A stretch of 64,000 nt of DNA from Rotaria sordida (GCA_905250125.1 CAJNOL010000941.1:1-64000), one strand, 5' to 3'. Positions 11,869 to 23,324 are shown, counted from the stretch's first letter. Notes: generated by a model not told the origin, from the letters alone. A program made the numbers and translations.

Positions 11869-13796
11869 AGTTTCATTCATATAAGTTGGAACTAATCGAT
11901 GTTAAAATATCGGGTTACTCTATTTATAAAAAGTTTCAGAAAAGACCAAAATGTTTTCTATGATTCTGAGAATTGGAGCAGAAAAATTCACTGAGATAGC
12001 ATGTAGTAGTAGTCCAAGCAAACAAAGATGATGGAATTCAAATTTAGATTAATTGTTTCAAAAAACTCTGTAGACTTTGCGTCAAATATCTGAAGTTGAA
12101 TATACATAACATTAAGATAGTGAATAGGTTTTTTTCTGTTAATATTATACTCATTCAATGAAGTTATCAACTGAGTACAGTGCATTTTCAATAACAATTT
12201 CAATGTGAAGTTTTAAAAGAAAAGCTTTTCTATCTGTTCAGATTTGGATAAGCATCGTTTTTCTTTATTTTAAAATATCTCAATTATTAAAATTATATTT
12301 TTAAAGTTACTTTTATTTTTTTGAGTGAAATAAATGAATGTAGACAAAGAAACACCACGATTTCTCGCTCATTAGGGTCAACAGTGGCGTAGCCAGCCTT
12401 GAACCATTGGGCAGTTACCTAATGATTGAAAAGTTATTGCCTAATGATTTTTGGAAACTATAGCAATTGTCCAATGCTAAAAGATCTTGATATAGTGCGT
12501 TCGAAGGCTTAATTGACAGTATTTTAATACATCGATTTCTATGGTAATTTAATCAAGTGATGGAGAAAGATAAATTGATGATGTTTTCTGATGAAGCAAT
12601 GGTCATAATTCATGATAGTAGCAATTTAATAGTGTTTTTTTGTCTAAACGCTTGCCAAGTCGCTTAAAGTTCCATAATAAAAGACAAATGCATATTTATC
12701 CACTTTTCTGAGCATATAGAATCGTGTCAAATGGGATTGACTGTAGTAATTTAGCTAAACACTTTAATAACAGTAGTAATGGCAAGACTTTTGCAACTTA
12801 ATAAGTACAGAACAGATTCAATATGTAAATGAAAGTGCTCTGAAAATACAAGTCACGGATTAAGAGTAACTGCAATGATATGACAGTCTTTAATTCGGAT
12901 GATACAGAAATTACTGAAAATTACAGCCGTATAGAAAACATCTGTAAGTTTGAAAAAGATTCACTAATGATAAAATAGAGGCATTCGTCAAAATTTGATT
13001 CTTTTTTTAAGAACATTCGAATGATCTTCATCTAAAACCACCAAATCCAAACTTTTGGCTCGTTTGAATGTTTTATGGAAAAGTTGGCTTCAATTGACTT
13101 TTTAGCACTGCCTACTAGTGGCGGAGTCAAGAGATAGCTGGATAGGGATTTGAGCTCCCACCGGGAGAAAATTATTAAGGTTATGTAAATAAGAATGATT
13201 ATTCGTAAATATTTGCTAGAATGTAGACTAGATTGACGTTTGTGAGGAAATAGTGCATCCCATTTCTTTAAAACATTCCATTCTTTAATATCCGCTCACA
13301 TTTTGATCGAATAATGGTTGTAGAGACTATTTATCATTCATTATGCCTAAATTTCTGCTGTCTTTATGAATAATAGAATTTATACTTTCGGAGAAAAGTC
13401 CGTCTTCTCTTTCTTTCTATTTTGCCATACTTTGCATGAAATGTATGACCGAGTAAAGATATGACATGAGATGTTTGTTACAATATGGTGCACAAATCAT
13501 ACTGAAATAAAACTGTTATATTATATATCTACTCGGTAATAAAATCGATGCAATGTATGATAGCATAGAAGTAAAGAGAAGAGAAAGAGTTTTGTCCGGT
13601 GATGTAGCTGCTTTAACCAAAACATGCGAGTGAAACTTTACTAAAGTGCAGCTTATCAGTAAATTCATAAGAGACTAATAAGGGAACTACTCCAACTGAT
13701 CCTGAGCTTTCGGCTTCACCTTTTGGCTACCGGTAGGCCTCAATGAGACTAAGAAACCATAGAAGCGTTTGTGCTCATGGCTCTTCCTTCCCGAGA
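11869..13796. other. Intergenic; possible transposon end fragments
   Basis: No gene. CAGTGGCGTAGCCAG at about 12382 and AGTGGCGGAGTCA at about 13121 look like left ends of hAT- or MITE-like elements, but no matching right ends were found. The rest is unremarkable. Confidence 0.35.
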
Positions 13797-13887
13797 TAGG
13801 GTGTGGGTGTGGTGGGTGAGAGTGTGCATGTGGCTAAATGCTATACCCACTCCCACTCCCACAGCTACAGCCACACCCTTCCCACAC
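13797..13887. repeat. Telomere-like tract 1, G-rich then C-rich (head-to-head)
   Basis: A degenerate TGTGGG arm (13797-13833) is followed after about 10 bp by a CCCACT/CCACAC arm (13843-13887). On the + strand the order G-rich then C-rich is that of two chromosome ends joined head to head, and it can also fold into a hairpin. Units are mutated (TGGTGGG, GAGAGTG), so the tract is old or under little constraint. It lies 0.3 kb from the 3' end of the TIR-domain gene. Confidence 0.75.
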
Positions 13888-14180
13888 TAAACGAATCATA
13901 ACAACAAATAAACTAGATCTAAGATCCCAAATAGCTCTCTAATTTAGATTATTATTAACTTCTGCATTAGTTCATTTCTATAACATGTCAAGTAAGTAGC
14001 AAGTAGCAACAGGTGAACCTTAAGATGCTGAAATAGCTTGAATATAATCAAATAATCGAGAGCTTTATGCTACTCGAATTTATGCAGATCGTTGCATCAT
14101 GAATTCTTCTTCAAAACTTTATTGTATATGAAAAAACGAAAAGACTAAGATGCACACAATCAAATGAGAACATGGAAAAT

Positions 14181-15972
14181 TTAAGATTTTCTTAAAATTG
14201 CTCCCAGGGTGCATAGGAGTATAGTAGTGTTCGCTAAATTAATCAGTGTATGAATGTGTCCTTTTCGACTGTCCTGTTTGTCATTTCGTACTCGATCATG
14301 ATCAATACTACTCGCCGATTGTTCCTTGATTGATTGAGTTTGCAGACTTTGTAGTAAATAACAATTAGTAGCTTCTTGTTGCTGTTGTCTTTCAACAATT
14401 TGCGTTATTTGTTTCTGCTGTTCTACAATCTGATCTGAGAGTTGATGAAAGTAGATTACGTGTTCCCCCAGTTGTGTTTGCATCATCTTTACCATTTCGT
14501 CATTGTGATGAAGAAGACATTGTGTAACAGCAGCAAAATTTTTATCTTGCTCTTGTTGAGTACGAATAACGGCTGTTAAACGTTCATCTTGTTTGAGAAG
14601 ATATTTCATTATCCAGTGATAAAACTCCTCTTGGTTTTGTATACTATTATCGTCATTATTGTACGAGTTCTCATTTTGAAAGATTTGTAATGTTTCAGGA
14701 GCAATTTCTTTACAAAAGCGTTCCATTAGTTTAAAAAGTTCTTTCTTTGTAAGATGTTGCAATTGAAGATGACTCTTATTAATTGATGATTTATAATCCG
14801 AAATTATAGCATTAATACGATCACTCAAATTTTCTATATTTAGAAAAGAATAAAACAAATATTAATAAACCTATAAACAGTGAAAACTTCACTCACCATG
14901 ACATTTTTCATTTAGCTCTGCTTCAATATATTCAATTTCCGTCGCTAATTCAGCAAATGATCTATCAAAATCCTCAGGTGGAAAAAATGAAATACGGTTT
15001 CTAGCACGTTTGAGTATTGCTAAGCCACCACTCGGTTTGAAGCCTTCTTCCATAACACACGGAATATAAGGAACATTTTTTTCAAAAGTATATTCAGCCT
15101 CTAAATACATTCAATCATTGGCTTGATCGATTATAAAAATGAAATAATAGTTTGTTTACCTGCCATGCAATATTTACTCTCTTGGTATTTTGTATTCATG
15201 CATAGAAGAACAATAAAAGAATTTTCAATTGCCTTAGCCATCCCATGAAGTATGTTTCCATGCAAACATCTTGTGTCTCGCCACACTGTATATCCTTTTT
15301 CCTGTTCAATGAAAGATGAATGCATATGTTTCTACATTAGTTATCCCTACCTGAAGGCCATTTTCAATTTTATCACAAATTAATTTACATGTAGTCCGAT
15401 TATAGCTTATCATGATGTGTTTTTTTTCTCGAAGTTGTTGCTGATGATTAACTGTAGTTGGAGGACTCACTTGACTCTGTTGTTGATCTTCAACATAAGA
15501 ATGATACTTTAGTCATTTAGATAACTGATATAAATTTTTCTCTTGTGTACCTATCGGCGATTCAGTAGACAGTTGAATTGGACTACTATTGACTCTACTT
15601 GTTGGCTGTGGAACACTGCTTTCATTACTATCAGCTCTTTGTTTGTCGCATTCGTCTCCATCTGATGCATTGTTAGCCATTAGTGCCTTCTGAACCCTTT
15701 CAGTTGCTAAAATCATTTCTGTTACAACAGCATCTACATAGATGAAATGATTATGATAATCATCATGGAAGATAGGGTTATAAATAGTTATAACTGTACC
15801 TTCAGCAGACATTGACGAATTAATATTGTCTTGTTCAGTTACACCCATTTTGCTTTCTAGTCGCGATAGATCTCGATTAGGATGACCATCATTCAAATCT
15901 ACAAAATACATTTGGTACCTTGTTATATATTTAGAATGACTCACTAGTATTTGAAGATGCAGCATCAACCAT
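14181..15972 (-). CDS. TIR-domain protein with Gln-rich coiled coil and C-terminal membrane anchor (7 exons)
   Basis: Exons (5' to 3'): 15945-15972, 15800-15898, 15551-15733, 15351-15488, 15160-15301, 14898-15100, 14181-14833; phases agree and give 481 aa. Residues 1-126 are polar and low in structure. A TIR fold spans about 127-265: HIMISYNRT (strand A, box 1), GYTVWRDTRCLHG, AIENSFIVLLCMNTKY, then EAEYTFEKNVPYIP. The position of the SARM1 catalytic Glu appears to be Leu (HGNILHGM), so NAD cleavage is doubtful and a scaffold role more likely. A Gln-rich, coiled-coil-like stretch follows (about 330-430), and a hydrophobic segment at about 460-477 next to the C-terminus suggests a tail anchor. 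The introns are 46-66 bp, so this is a normal host gene. It lies between telomere-like tracts. Confidence 0.85.
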
Positions 15973-16798
15973 TATGTTTGGAATAATATCTTCAACATAT
16001 CGTCGGCAAAGTACATCTCATGAAAGTAAATCTTACCTGATTTTTATTATCAGTCGACGAGTTCGAATTTGTTGAATTTTTGATTTAATGTTCCTTCTAC
16101 TTTATTATAAAACTATATCAATCACTGCAGACAAATAAAAGAAAGGTGGAAAAAAACAGAAAAGAAAAGAAAATGATTTTTCTATGCGCATTTTTTAAAG
16201 CAATACTTCACATTCTTTTTTCTGTGCCTTTTGAAATCGTCGCTCAAAGAAACTCGAGAAAAAATGTCCCATGAACGATCATAACTTGAGAAAAAAAGTC
16301 TCAATGAAATAAGTTCGTGCTAGGTTTTGATATCTCAATGCAAGTCTGCTGATAATCTAGAAATAGAATTAATAAACTTAAACATTAGAAAATGTTTTCT
16401 CACAAGTCTATATCACTAAGGCAACCTGACCTGGCAGAATCTGAAATTTAACACTAGCGTACAGATGCTTTCAATTTTATTTGAAATACGTCGTGGTTTG
16501 TATTGTGCGCAATATATTAAATCAGTCTTACCTGATTGAAGTTTCGATAGCAAGTATTTTGGACAAAAAACAGCAAGAAATATTAATGTGTGATGCGATT
16601 CGTTATATTTTATACCAAATAAACATGTTCATGTAATGAAGCAGAAAATGAAGGCGACGCTCTTTACAAGGTAGAAAAGAAAATTATCCACTCTTACACT
16701 CCAAATACTCAATAAATATGCGATGCCATGATTCAGAATGAAAATGCAACGGATGACTTAAAATAACAGCTGCACTTGTCGTTTCATTTCTTTTAACA

Positions 16799-16889
16799 CG
16801 ACGCCCATCCACATCCACACCTACACCTACACTCCGCACCCACACCCACACTCCGCACCCACTTCCACATCCACACTCACATTCTGTAT
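16799..16889. repeat. Telomere-like tract 2, C-rich only
   Basis: About 90 bp of CCACAC/CCACAT/CTACAC units with CTCCGCACC interruptions. Unlike the other tracts in this block it has no facing G-rich arm. It lies 0.8 kb upstream of the TIR-domain gene start. Confidence 0.7.
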
Positions 16890-17047
16890 GTAGTGAGGAA
16901 CTGTATGGGATTTATCTCAAAGTGCTTACGGACTTATTGAAAAATCCCAATAAATCCTGAAAAAATAAGTCCCGGTAGCTGCTGGCTTCATACGCTAGTG
17001 AAATTTTTTAAATAGTTTTATCAAATTAATCTCTAGTCAATTATATT

Positions 17048-17097
17048 TACTTTTTGAAGTACACATAACACTCGGATCTAAATCCGAGGTTTTCACA
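17048..17097 (-). repeat. Solo end of the 0.73-kb repeat family (see 41107 and 45548)
   Basis: In reverse orientation this matches the first 50 bp of the elements at 41107 and 45548, including the palindrome CTCGGATTTAAATCCGAG (here with one change) and the following TGTGTACTTCAAAAAGTA. The rest of the element is absent, so it is a solo terminus or truncated copy. Confidence 0.7.
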
Positions 17098-17314
17098 TTG
17101 ATTATTGTTTTTAAGGTTGTCAAGGTTGTTTGGTTGTATGATGTTTAAACACGTTTCCGAGAAAAAAATTTGTGCGTTCTGTTTGTTTTAGAAATATTCC
17201 ATTACCTGCGTAAGAATAACAAATCTGATTCAATTCATTTTCTATACACAAGCTTACCAACACGCGCCTACATACTGTTTTCGTGACGTTCAAATTGCGT
17301 ATTGTCTAACATTA

Positions 17315-17428
17315 ATGGCCAGCACTCCCCTGAAGAAAATCTTTGTTGGACCAAAACCGACCACACTAACAGAACAAGCTCTATTGGAATATTTCAGTCG
17401 TTTTGGTACCGTCGGTGCACTTGAATTG
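17315..17428 (+). pseudogene. Orphan first exon of an RRM RNA-binding protein, truncated
   Basis: ATG at 17315 opens 38 codons beginning MASTPLKKIFVGPKPTTL, then ALLEYFSRFGTVGALEL, directly followed by a good donor, GTAAGTC. This is the first half of an RNA recognition motif: RNP2 reads KIFVGP, and the LLEYFSRFGTV helix fits hnRNP-like proteins (KIFVGG..., L..YFS.FG.V). The second half, with RNP1, should lie in the next exon, but 90 bp downstream a TGTGGG tract begins and then a 100-N gap. No RNP1 coding sequence appears before the next gene. Either the remainder was lost when the telomere-like sequence arrived, or it sits in the unresolved gap. Confidence 0.7.
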
Positions 17429-17520
17429 GTAAGTCAAGGATATAACTATACTACAAAGAGTGAATCGTTTCGCTTGCTATGAAAGCTGTTTACAGCTATT
17501 TGCTTATACTTTGAAGAAGA

Positions 17521-17875
17521 GGATGTGGGTGTGGGTGTGGGTGTGGGTGTGGGTGTGGGTGTGGNNNNNNNNNNNNNNNNNNNNNNNNNNNNNNNNNNNN
17601 NNNNNNNNNNNNNNNNNNNNNNNNNNNNNNNNNNNNNNNNNNNNNNNNNNNNNNNNNNNNNNNNTGTGGATGTGGGTGTGGGTGTGGGTGTGGGTGTCGG
17701 TGTGGGTGTGATTGTGGGTGTCGGGGTGGGTGTGATTGTGGGTGTCGGTGTGTGGGTGTGGGTGTAGGTTTTCGTGTGGGTCATAATGACACTCACATTC
17801 CCCCTCCCACACACCCACACCCACACCCACAGCCACACCCACACACCCACACACGCACACCTACACCCACACCCA
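17521..17875. repeat. Telomere-like tract 3: (TGTGGG)n, assembly gap, then (CCCACA)n
   Basis: Near-perfect TGTGGG repeats run from 17521 to the gap and resume after it to about 17764, becoming mixed (TGTGATTG, TGTCGG). After a short hinge (TTTTCGTGTGGGTCATAATG) the C-rich arm CCCACA/CACACC follows (17790-17875). This is the longest and cleanest of the five tracts and the only one with perfect hexamers. As I recall, TGTGGG is the bdelloid telomeric unit. The G-then-C order is that of a head-to-head end fusion. Confidence 0.85.
17565..17664. other. Assembly gap (100 N)
   Basis: Exactly 100 N inside the TGTGGG array, the usual placeholder for a gap of unknown size. The true array length, and anything it encloses, is unknown. 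The scaffold join across it is only as good as the linking data. Confidence 0.98.
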
Positions 17876-18109
17876 ACTTTTACTCATAGTAGTTAAATAT
17901 CTGAAAACACACATTAGAACTGTGCAGAGAAGAGGGAATGAAAGGAGAATAAAAAATAAATAAAGCTAGTATACGTGATATAAATAGGAGACCTAACTGA
18001 CTATGTATAAGGTAGAAATCGATATGAATTGAAAAAAATAATAAAGACATTTCTCTGAAATGAACAAAATCGCATTTTCCAGATTGGTTTTCTTTTTTAT
18101 TTCATTTTC

Positions 18110-18853
18110 TTATATAATGTTCGATATGTACATCAAAAATGTTAAAAGTGGAATATAAGGTACATTTCTTATTGCTGCACCAGCATTTTTTCTGCAATAT
18201 GTTTCAATTTTTCCGGATTGAATTCCATCAACTGGACAAACGGAAAATTGTGTAGAACAGCGACTAGCACAATCCAATGCTTGACATGTATTAGTATAAT
18301 AAGGAATAGTTCCTACATACACGGGGACACATGTGGCATTTCCCTTACAACAATGACATTCACAAGTACCAACAACGATTGACGGCTGAACAGGTTTAGC
18401 GGTAGATACGGATGTAGGTTTAGGAGTTGAAGTTGTTGCGTTGTTAACACAGGCTAGATCAATGGAATATTCTAATGGACATGACCTGAGTGCATTTTTA
18501 CATCTTATAACAACATAAATTCGTGATTTCTGACCTCCAACGATAAAACCACGTCCCATTTTGTAACAGGAAACGATTGAGGCTGTTGATCCAGCAGTAT
18601 AATACGTTGCTTCTGATGGATCATCCTTTGTAAAAACTTGAAATCCTGATTCATCTGTTGATTGAACATTGATAGACGAAACAGCTGCTGCTTTTCCTGC
18701 AGGACATGGCAATGCGTTGTATATTTGATGCTCCCCATTTGCCAACACAATGGCACTATCACGACAAAACAGGCAATCACATGTTTGTCCATGCAAAGTT
18801 TGGGCGAAAGTCATCAGAAAAACTAAGAACACTGATATGAACTTGAACTGCAT
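18110..18853 (-). CDS. Cys-rich secreted or GPI-anchored protein (intronless)
   Basis: Single exon. I start at the internal Met at 18853 because it opens a clear signal peptide (MQFKFISVFLVFLMTFAQ, then a probable cut after LHGQ), giving 247 aa; the longer frame from 18916 would bury it. The mature part has two Cys-rich modules (CDCLFC at the start; CECHCCKGNATC later), separated by a Thr/Pro linker (NNATTSTPKPTSVSTAKP). The last 20 residues are hydrophobic (IPLLTFLMYISNII) with no charged tail, as in GPI-anchored proteins. Family not recognised; an extracellular or cell-surface role is inferred from the signals. It lies between telomere-like tracts 3 and 4. The lack of introns contrasts with its neighbours. 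Confidence 0.75.
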   Translation of the reverse strand: MQFKFISVFLVFLMTFAQTLHGQTCDCLFCRDSAIVLANGEHQIYNALPCPAGKAAAVSSINVQSTDESGFQVFTKDDPSEATYYTAGSTASIVSCYKMGRGFIVGGQKSRIYVVIRCKNALRSCPLEYSIDLACVNNATTSTPKPTSVSTAKPVQPSIVVGTCECHCCKGNATCVPVYVGTIPYYTNTCQALDCASRCSTQFSVCPVDGIQSGKIETYCRKNAGAAIRNVPYIPLLTFLMYISNII

Positions 18854-19951
18854 GATTGGGATTGCTTGAATATCAACAATTTGTAAATTCTTCTCAAAAT
18901 GACACAGACGAGACATAACGAAATTAATGTTTTTTCACACTTTATATAGTCAATACCCTTATTGACTTTAAAACCTTCAGATAAGCTACCAAGAAGGTAT
19001 GAGAGAAGCGGATTGGTAGTTACTTTGTTATACTTACTTTTACCCACTGTGGTAAATCAGCCTCAATAGATACCCAATTCGAATACCTTCTCAGTTCGGG
19101 TGAGTATTCAAACCTACCATTTTCATGGAGTTTGATCAAAAGCGATATATTTTGAAAACACGCTTTCGAGCACAGATAGAAGCGGAAAGAAGAGGCAAAG
19201 GGAGGAGTCCTGCTTACCAATTTATTGTTTCTCTCTCTCTAGTTACTATTTTGCTGTTGGATGTAGCAATCAGTCTTTAGTTGAAAAAGGAAAAAGATAA
19301 ACGAATCTGGGAGATCATGTGAAATTACGAGGTGATACTTGCAGATGTCGTAGATGATTATGTAATCATTTACCGTGATCCTCAAGACAGATAGTGTCTT
19401 CTTCTTACTTTTAATTTACTTGTATTTCTAAAGATTCAATCCACTTCGAACCAGCCATTGTTATCATTCCTAGCCTATTTCTTTTCAGTTTAATACCGAA
19501 ATCCACTTTCGATCATTAGTAAATCGACTATAGACTAAAATACCAGCAAATCTACTCCAAAACTACTGGGTTTAGTACCTTTACGCACTCTTGGTACAAA
19601 ATTCGTATAGTTTTAAGAAATGAACTTTCTAAAGTTGCCATTTTTACACGACTCGATCATAATTTCAGAGCAAATACTTGATAACAAAATGGAGAATGAC
19701 GTATTTTGTTGACTGTCATCAGTGGGTTTTTTTTACAACTTGAGAGAAAGACAACACAAAGTCAATATACAGGTAAGCTCACAGTGAATCAACAAGCGTT
19801 GGCGCCAATAGGATGAAGTTTGTGATACGTGAGGGTGGGAAAATCCCTTACACATTACTACTCTGAGTAAAAAAGCAGTGCTACAAAACCAGTTTCGGAT
19901 CTATTTCATGGTGGAAGAACTCCGAAAAAAGTATTATCTATCAATACTGAA

Positions 19952-20048
19952 GGGTGTGGGTGTGGGGTGTGGGTGCGTGTGTGGGTGGGTGTGGGTGTGA
20001 AGCCATTCTCTTCTCCACCCCACACCCACACCTATACCCACTCTCACT
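19952..20048. repeat. Telomere-like tract 4, head-to-head
   Basis: G-rich arm 19952-19999 (GGGTGTGGGTGTGGGG and similar), hinge AAGCCATTCTCTTCT, C-rich arm 20015-20048 (CCACCCCACACCCACACC). Like tracts 1 and 5 it begins with an AGGGTGTG junction. The two arms are nearly complementary and could extrude a hairpin. Confidence 0.78.
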
Positions 20049-20474
20049 GAAACCAAGCACAATCATAAATAAGACTGATCTGAAAATCGACATTGCACAT
20101 ACTTTAGACATATCAAAATTATAAAACAAGTCCGATAAAATAAACAAATTCTTCGTTAGTTCGCGAAGAAACTCAGTCAAACGATTTAGAATTTTCTTTG
20201 TTATTATAGGATTTTACAAAAGAACCAAAATTGAAATTTAGTCATAATTTTCAATCATCATCAAGTTTTTTATCCATCATATCATTCTTTATCAATACAA
20301 ACGTCTGAAAATGATATCTTCGTTTCAAAACAGGAAATACATCTGATTTTAACATATTATCAATCAATTGTTTTACTAAGTATACCGTTTAATAATGTTT
20401 ATTCATTAACATTATTCTCAACAAATTTACCATCAGTTGAAAGTCTTCAATCGATTGTGAACCTTAAACAAATA

Positions 20475-20552
20475 GGGTGTGAGTGTGGGTGTTGTTCTTT
20501 TCTTAACCCACACGCACACACCACATCCACATCCATATCCATACCCACAGCC
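20475..20552. repeat. Telomere-like tract 5, head-to-head
   Basis: A short G-rich arm (20475-20492, GGTGTGAGTGTGGGTG), hinge TTGTTCTTTTCTTAA, and a longer degenerate C-rich arm (CCCACACGCACACACC, then CCACAT/CCATAT units to 20552). Same order and same AGGGTGTG entry as tracts 1 and 4. Confidence 0.72.
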
Positions 20553-20921
20553 ACAGCCAACTTAACATGAAAAAGGCTGATTGAATGTGGAAAATGATAA
20601 GAAAAGAACAGTTTCCTTCTTAGTTGAATGAAAGAGATGGACATTTTCTTTAAAAAAATTCGAACAGCGTGATAGATTTTCCTTATTTTTTTCGAACGGT
20701 TTAGGATATCAATGCCCTACCCCGCATTTAGTTGTTATAACGATCACTAGATATTTGAAATGTTTAACAAAATCAATTTCTACACATTTATATTTGACAT
20801 TAGGGTGCGTATAATAATGCTACAGCATCATGTACAAATAAAGTGTACACCCCGGGCCACAATTTTACAATTCATGCTTACTGACAAAAGATAATGAAAA
20901 TACTCATTCAACAAAAATAGA

Positions 20922-21489
20922 GGATGATCAGAAAATTTTTACCAAGGGCGTTTGTTTACTTTTGAGCCGCTAGAACATATCCAGAACTACGAGTTTGTGC
21001 TCTGTTCGAATATAAGCTTAGAAATTGTGTCTCACTTGTTGTTCGAGAGTAGTAAAATAATCTTTGAAAAGTCCAAAAAATTAGTTTGGACGGAAAATTT
21101 TCCCACACTTTCTTGGCTTTTCACTATTCCGATTCAAAACTAAAATTTGGGATCTTTATCTATATCTCAACTTGTAGATCAGAAGCTACTGCACAAAATA
21201 CTCAATTTGAAAAATCAACAACCGTTTTACGTTGAAAGAAACTCTTCAAAAAAAAAAGCTGCTTGTAGCTTCACTTGAGTAAAAGCTACAGCTTAATTCA
21301 ATACTACATTGTGTAAAGAAGTCTCCACTTTACAAGACGAGCGACTTCGACAATTTTCATCTGTTGGCTCATCAATAGACAAAAAATTTCCAAGTCTGTA
21401 TTCGAAAAGAGCACAAACTCATAGCTCTTGATATTTTCTAGCAGATCAAAAGTGAATAAATATCTTGTGTAAAAAGTTTCCGATCATCC
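20922..21489. repeat. Fold-back (palindromic) element, 0.57 kb
   Basis: Arms at 20922-21020 and 21391-21489 are inverted copies: GGATGATCAGAAAATTTTTA at the left end pairs with the ATCATCC end at the right, and GAGTTTGTGCTCT near the inner edge pairs with AGAGCACAAACTC. No open frame inside. Probably a palindromic MITE. Confidence 0.65.
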
Positions 21490-21791
21490 GTTACAATATA
21501 ACGTCTGTTTCTTTGTTTTATTTTTCTTAACATTATCTCTATAAATGTAAGTCAATATTTATCATCATTCAATCAATATGCTTATCTATTTTCCTCTCCT
21601 GTTAATACAATTAAGCATTTTCGATTGTTTTTACATAATGTAAAAATTTTAAGAAAATTCGGTTCGTTTATTCAAACATAAATTTTTGTAGAACTTCTAT
21701 TAATTCATAACTTAAAAACATCCAGTATATTTTCCTTCATACAATTCAACAAAATAGCTTCACCGAACAATGAAAATGAAAACTTAAGTTA

Positions 21792-23190
21792 TTATTTATC
21801 TCGAACAACAGTGATGACCAATTTTCCCATTGTTAAATTATCTTCCATATATTTATGAGCTTCAGCAATATTTTCCATTGGCCACGCTTTATCAGTAATA
21901 GCTGTAAGTTTACCATCAAGAAAACCATTGATTGCTTCATCTTGAAAATGCTTAACTAAATTTGTTTTATAATCAATTGGTCGTGCTCTTAAAACAGTAC
22001 CCGAAAGTGTACTACGTTTTCTTATCAATGTGCTCAATGATAATTTATCCGCTTCAGGTCCACTTTGACAGCTGTAAACAATCCAACGAGAATCAATACC
22101 AAGAACTTCTTGATTAGCTTCAACATAATCTTTTCCAACGCTGTCATAAATTATATCAAACCCTAAGAACAAAATAAAAATGAAAATGATCATTTCTATT
22201 CAATTTCAAAATACAATCAAACCATCTCTATTAAGTCCTCGAGTGTATTCTTGTAATGTTTTTACCCTACATATTTTAAATAATAAAATTAAAGAAAGAA
22301 AAAAAAAAGTATGATCAATTACCAAGGTCCATGTTTATAATTAATTATTTTATCAGCACCAATTCTTTTACAATAAGCTATTTTTTCATTAGTACCAACT
22401 GTTGTTGCTACTTTTGCACCAAAAAATTTTGCTAATTGAATAGCTGCTGTACCAACTCCACTAAAATATGATTAAAATATTATTTTATATATAACTGAAT
22501 ATATTTACCTTGCACCAGCATGTATAAGTACCATATCGCCTTTTTTTATATTACCAATCAATTTTAAACCTTGAAATGCAGTCAAAAATGTTTCTGGAAT
22601 ACCTACAAAAATATCTTGTTCCTATTAAAACAAACAATTTTAAACAATTAACCTGCAGCATCAACCATTGAAATTCCTTCGGGAATCTTCATAACACAGC
22701 CCATATGTGCTGCAACATATTCAGCATAACCTCCACCAGCTACTAATACCATTACCTGACAAAAACAAATGATCATATTAAATAAAATATCATCTATCAA
22801 TTCATACTTTATCACCATCATTCCATTTTTCTTTTGCTTCATTACCAACACGAACGATTTCTCCTGATGCTTCTAATCCAATAATATCCGTAACACCTGG
22901 TGGTGGTGGATAGAGACCTTTACGTTGCAAGGTATCAGCTCGATTTACACCAAATGCATGTACTTTTACTAGAACTTCATCATCCTAAATGAGATTCTTC
23001 CTTGTATGAAATCAACTAACAATAATATATTATATACTTTTATTTCAGGTACATTCGTTTCACCAATATACAAATTGTCTAATAATTAAAGATCACTAAT
23101 GAAGTTAAATTAAATAAATATGATTCGATTCCTACCACAATCACCAAAATCTTTCAACAAAACCGCTCGCATTTTTTCTGGAATCGACAT
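21792..23190 (-). CDS. TP53I3: NADPH:quinone oxidoreductase, PIG3/TP53I3-like (8 exons)
   Basis: Exons: 23136-23190, 23038-23078, 22808-22984, 22653-22755, 22509-22602, 22323-22460, 22223-22266, 21792-22162; total 1023 nt, 340 aa, close to the usual 330. Medium-chain dehydrogenase/reductase fold. N-terminal GroES-like part: [17 protein letters not shown], then [58 protein letters not shown]. The Rossmann part has the nucleotide motif [15 protein letters not shown] and [10 protein letters not shown]. No zinc-site Cys pattern, as expected for quinone reductases. It would catalyse NADPH-dependent reduction of quinones in the cytosol. A generic zeta-crystallin paralogue is the alternative; the [11 protein letters not shown] and GGGYAEYV blocks favour PIG3. 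One donor is weak (GTTTGA at 22222). It ends about 0.3 kb from the next fold-back. Confidence 0.93.
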
Positions 23191-23324
23191 TTCTTTTTTC
23201 TTATCTACAAAACAAAAAACACAGAAGTCTTAAAAAAAATTTTGATTTCAAGGACACTGTTTATATTGTTTGATAGGAAACAATACAAGATAACAGAACA
23301 AACAAACACACACACACACAGGGT

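Noticed and set aside
12382-13140. Complete element between CAGTGGCGTAGCCAG and AGTGGCGGAGTCA
   Set aside because: The two motifs are in the same orientation, so they cannot be the two ends of one inverted-repeat element.
17446-17860. Frames reading VWVWVW, GVGVGV or HTHTHT on both strands
   Set aside because: They are translations of the TGTGGG array and even run through the N gap; not genes.
18854-18916. Upstream Met giving a 268-aa form of the Cys-rich protein
   Set aside because: The extra 21 residues are polar and would displace the signal peptide from the N-terminus.
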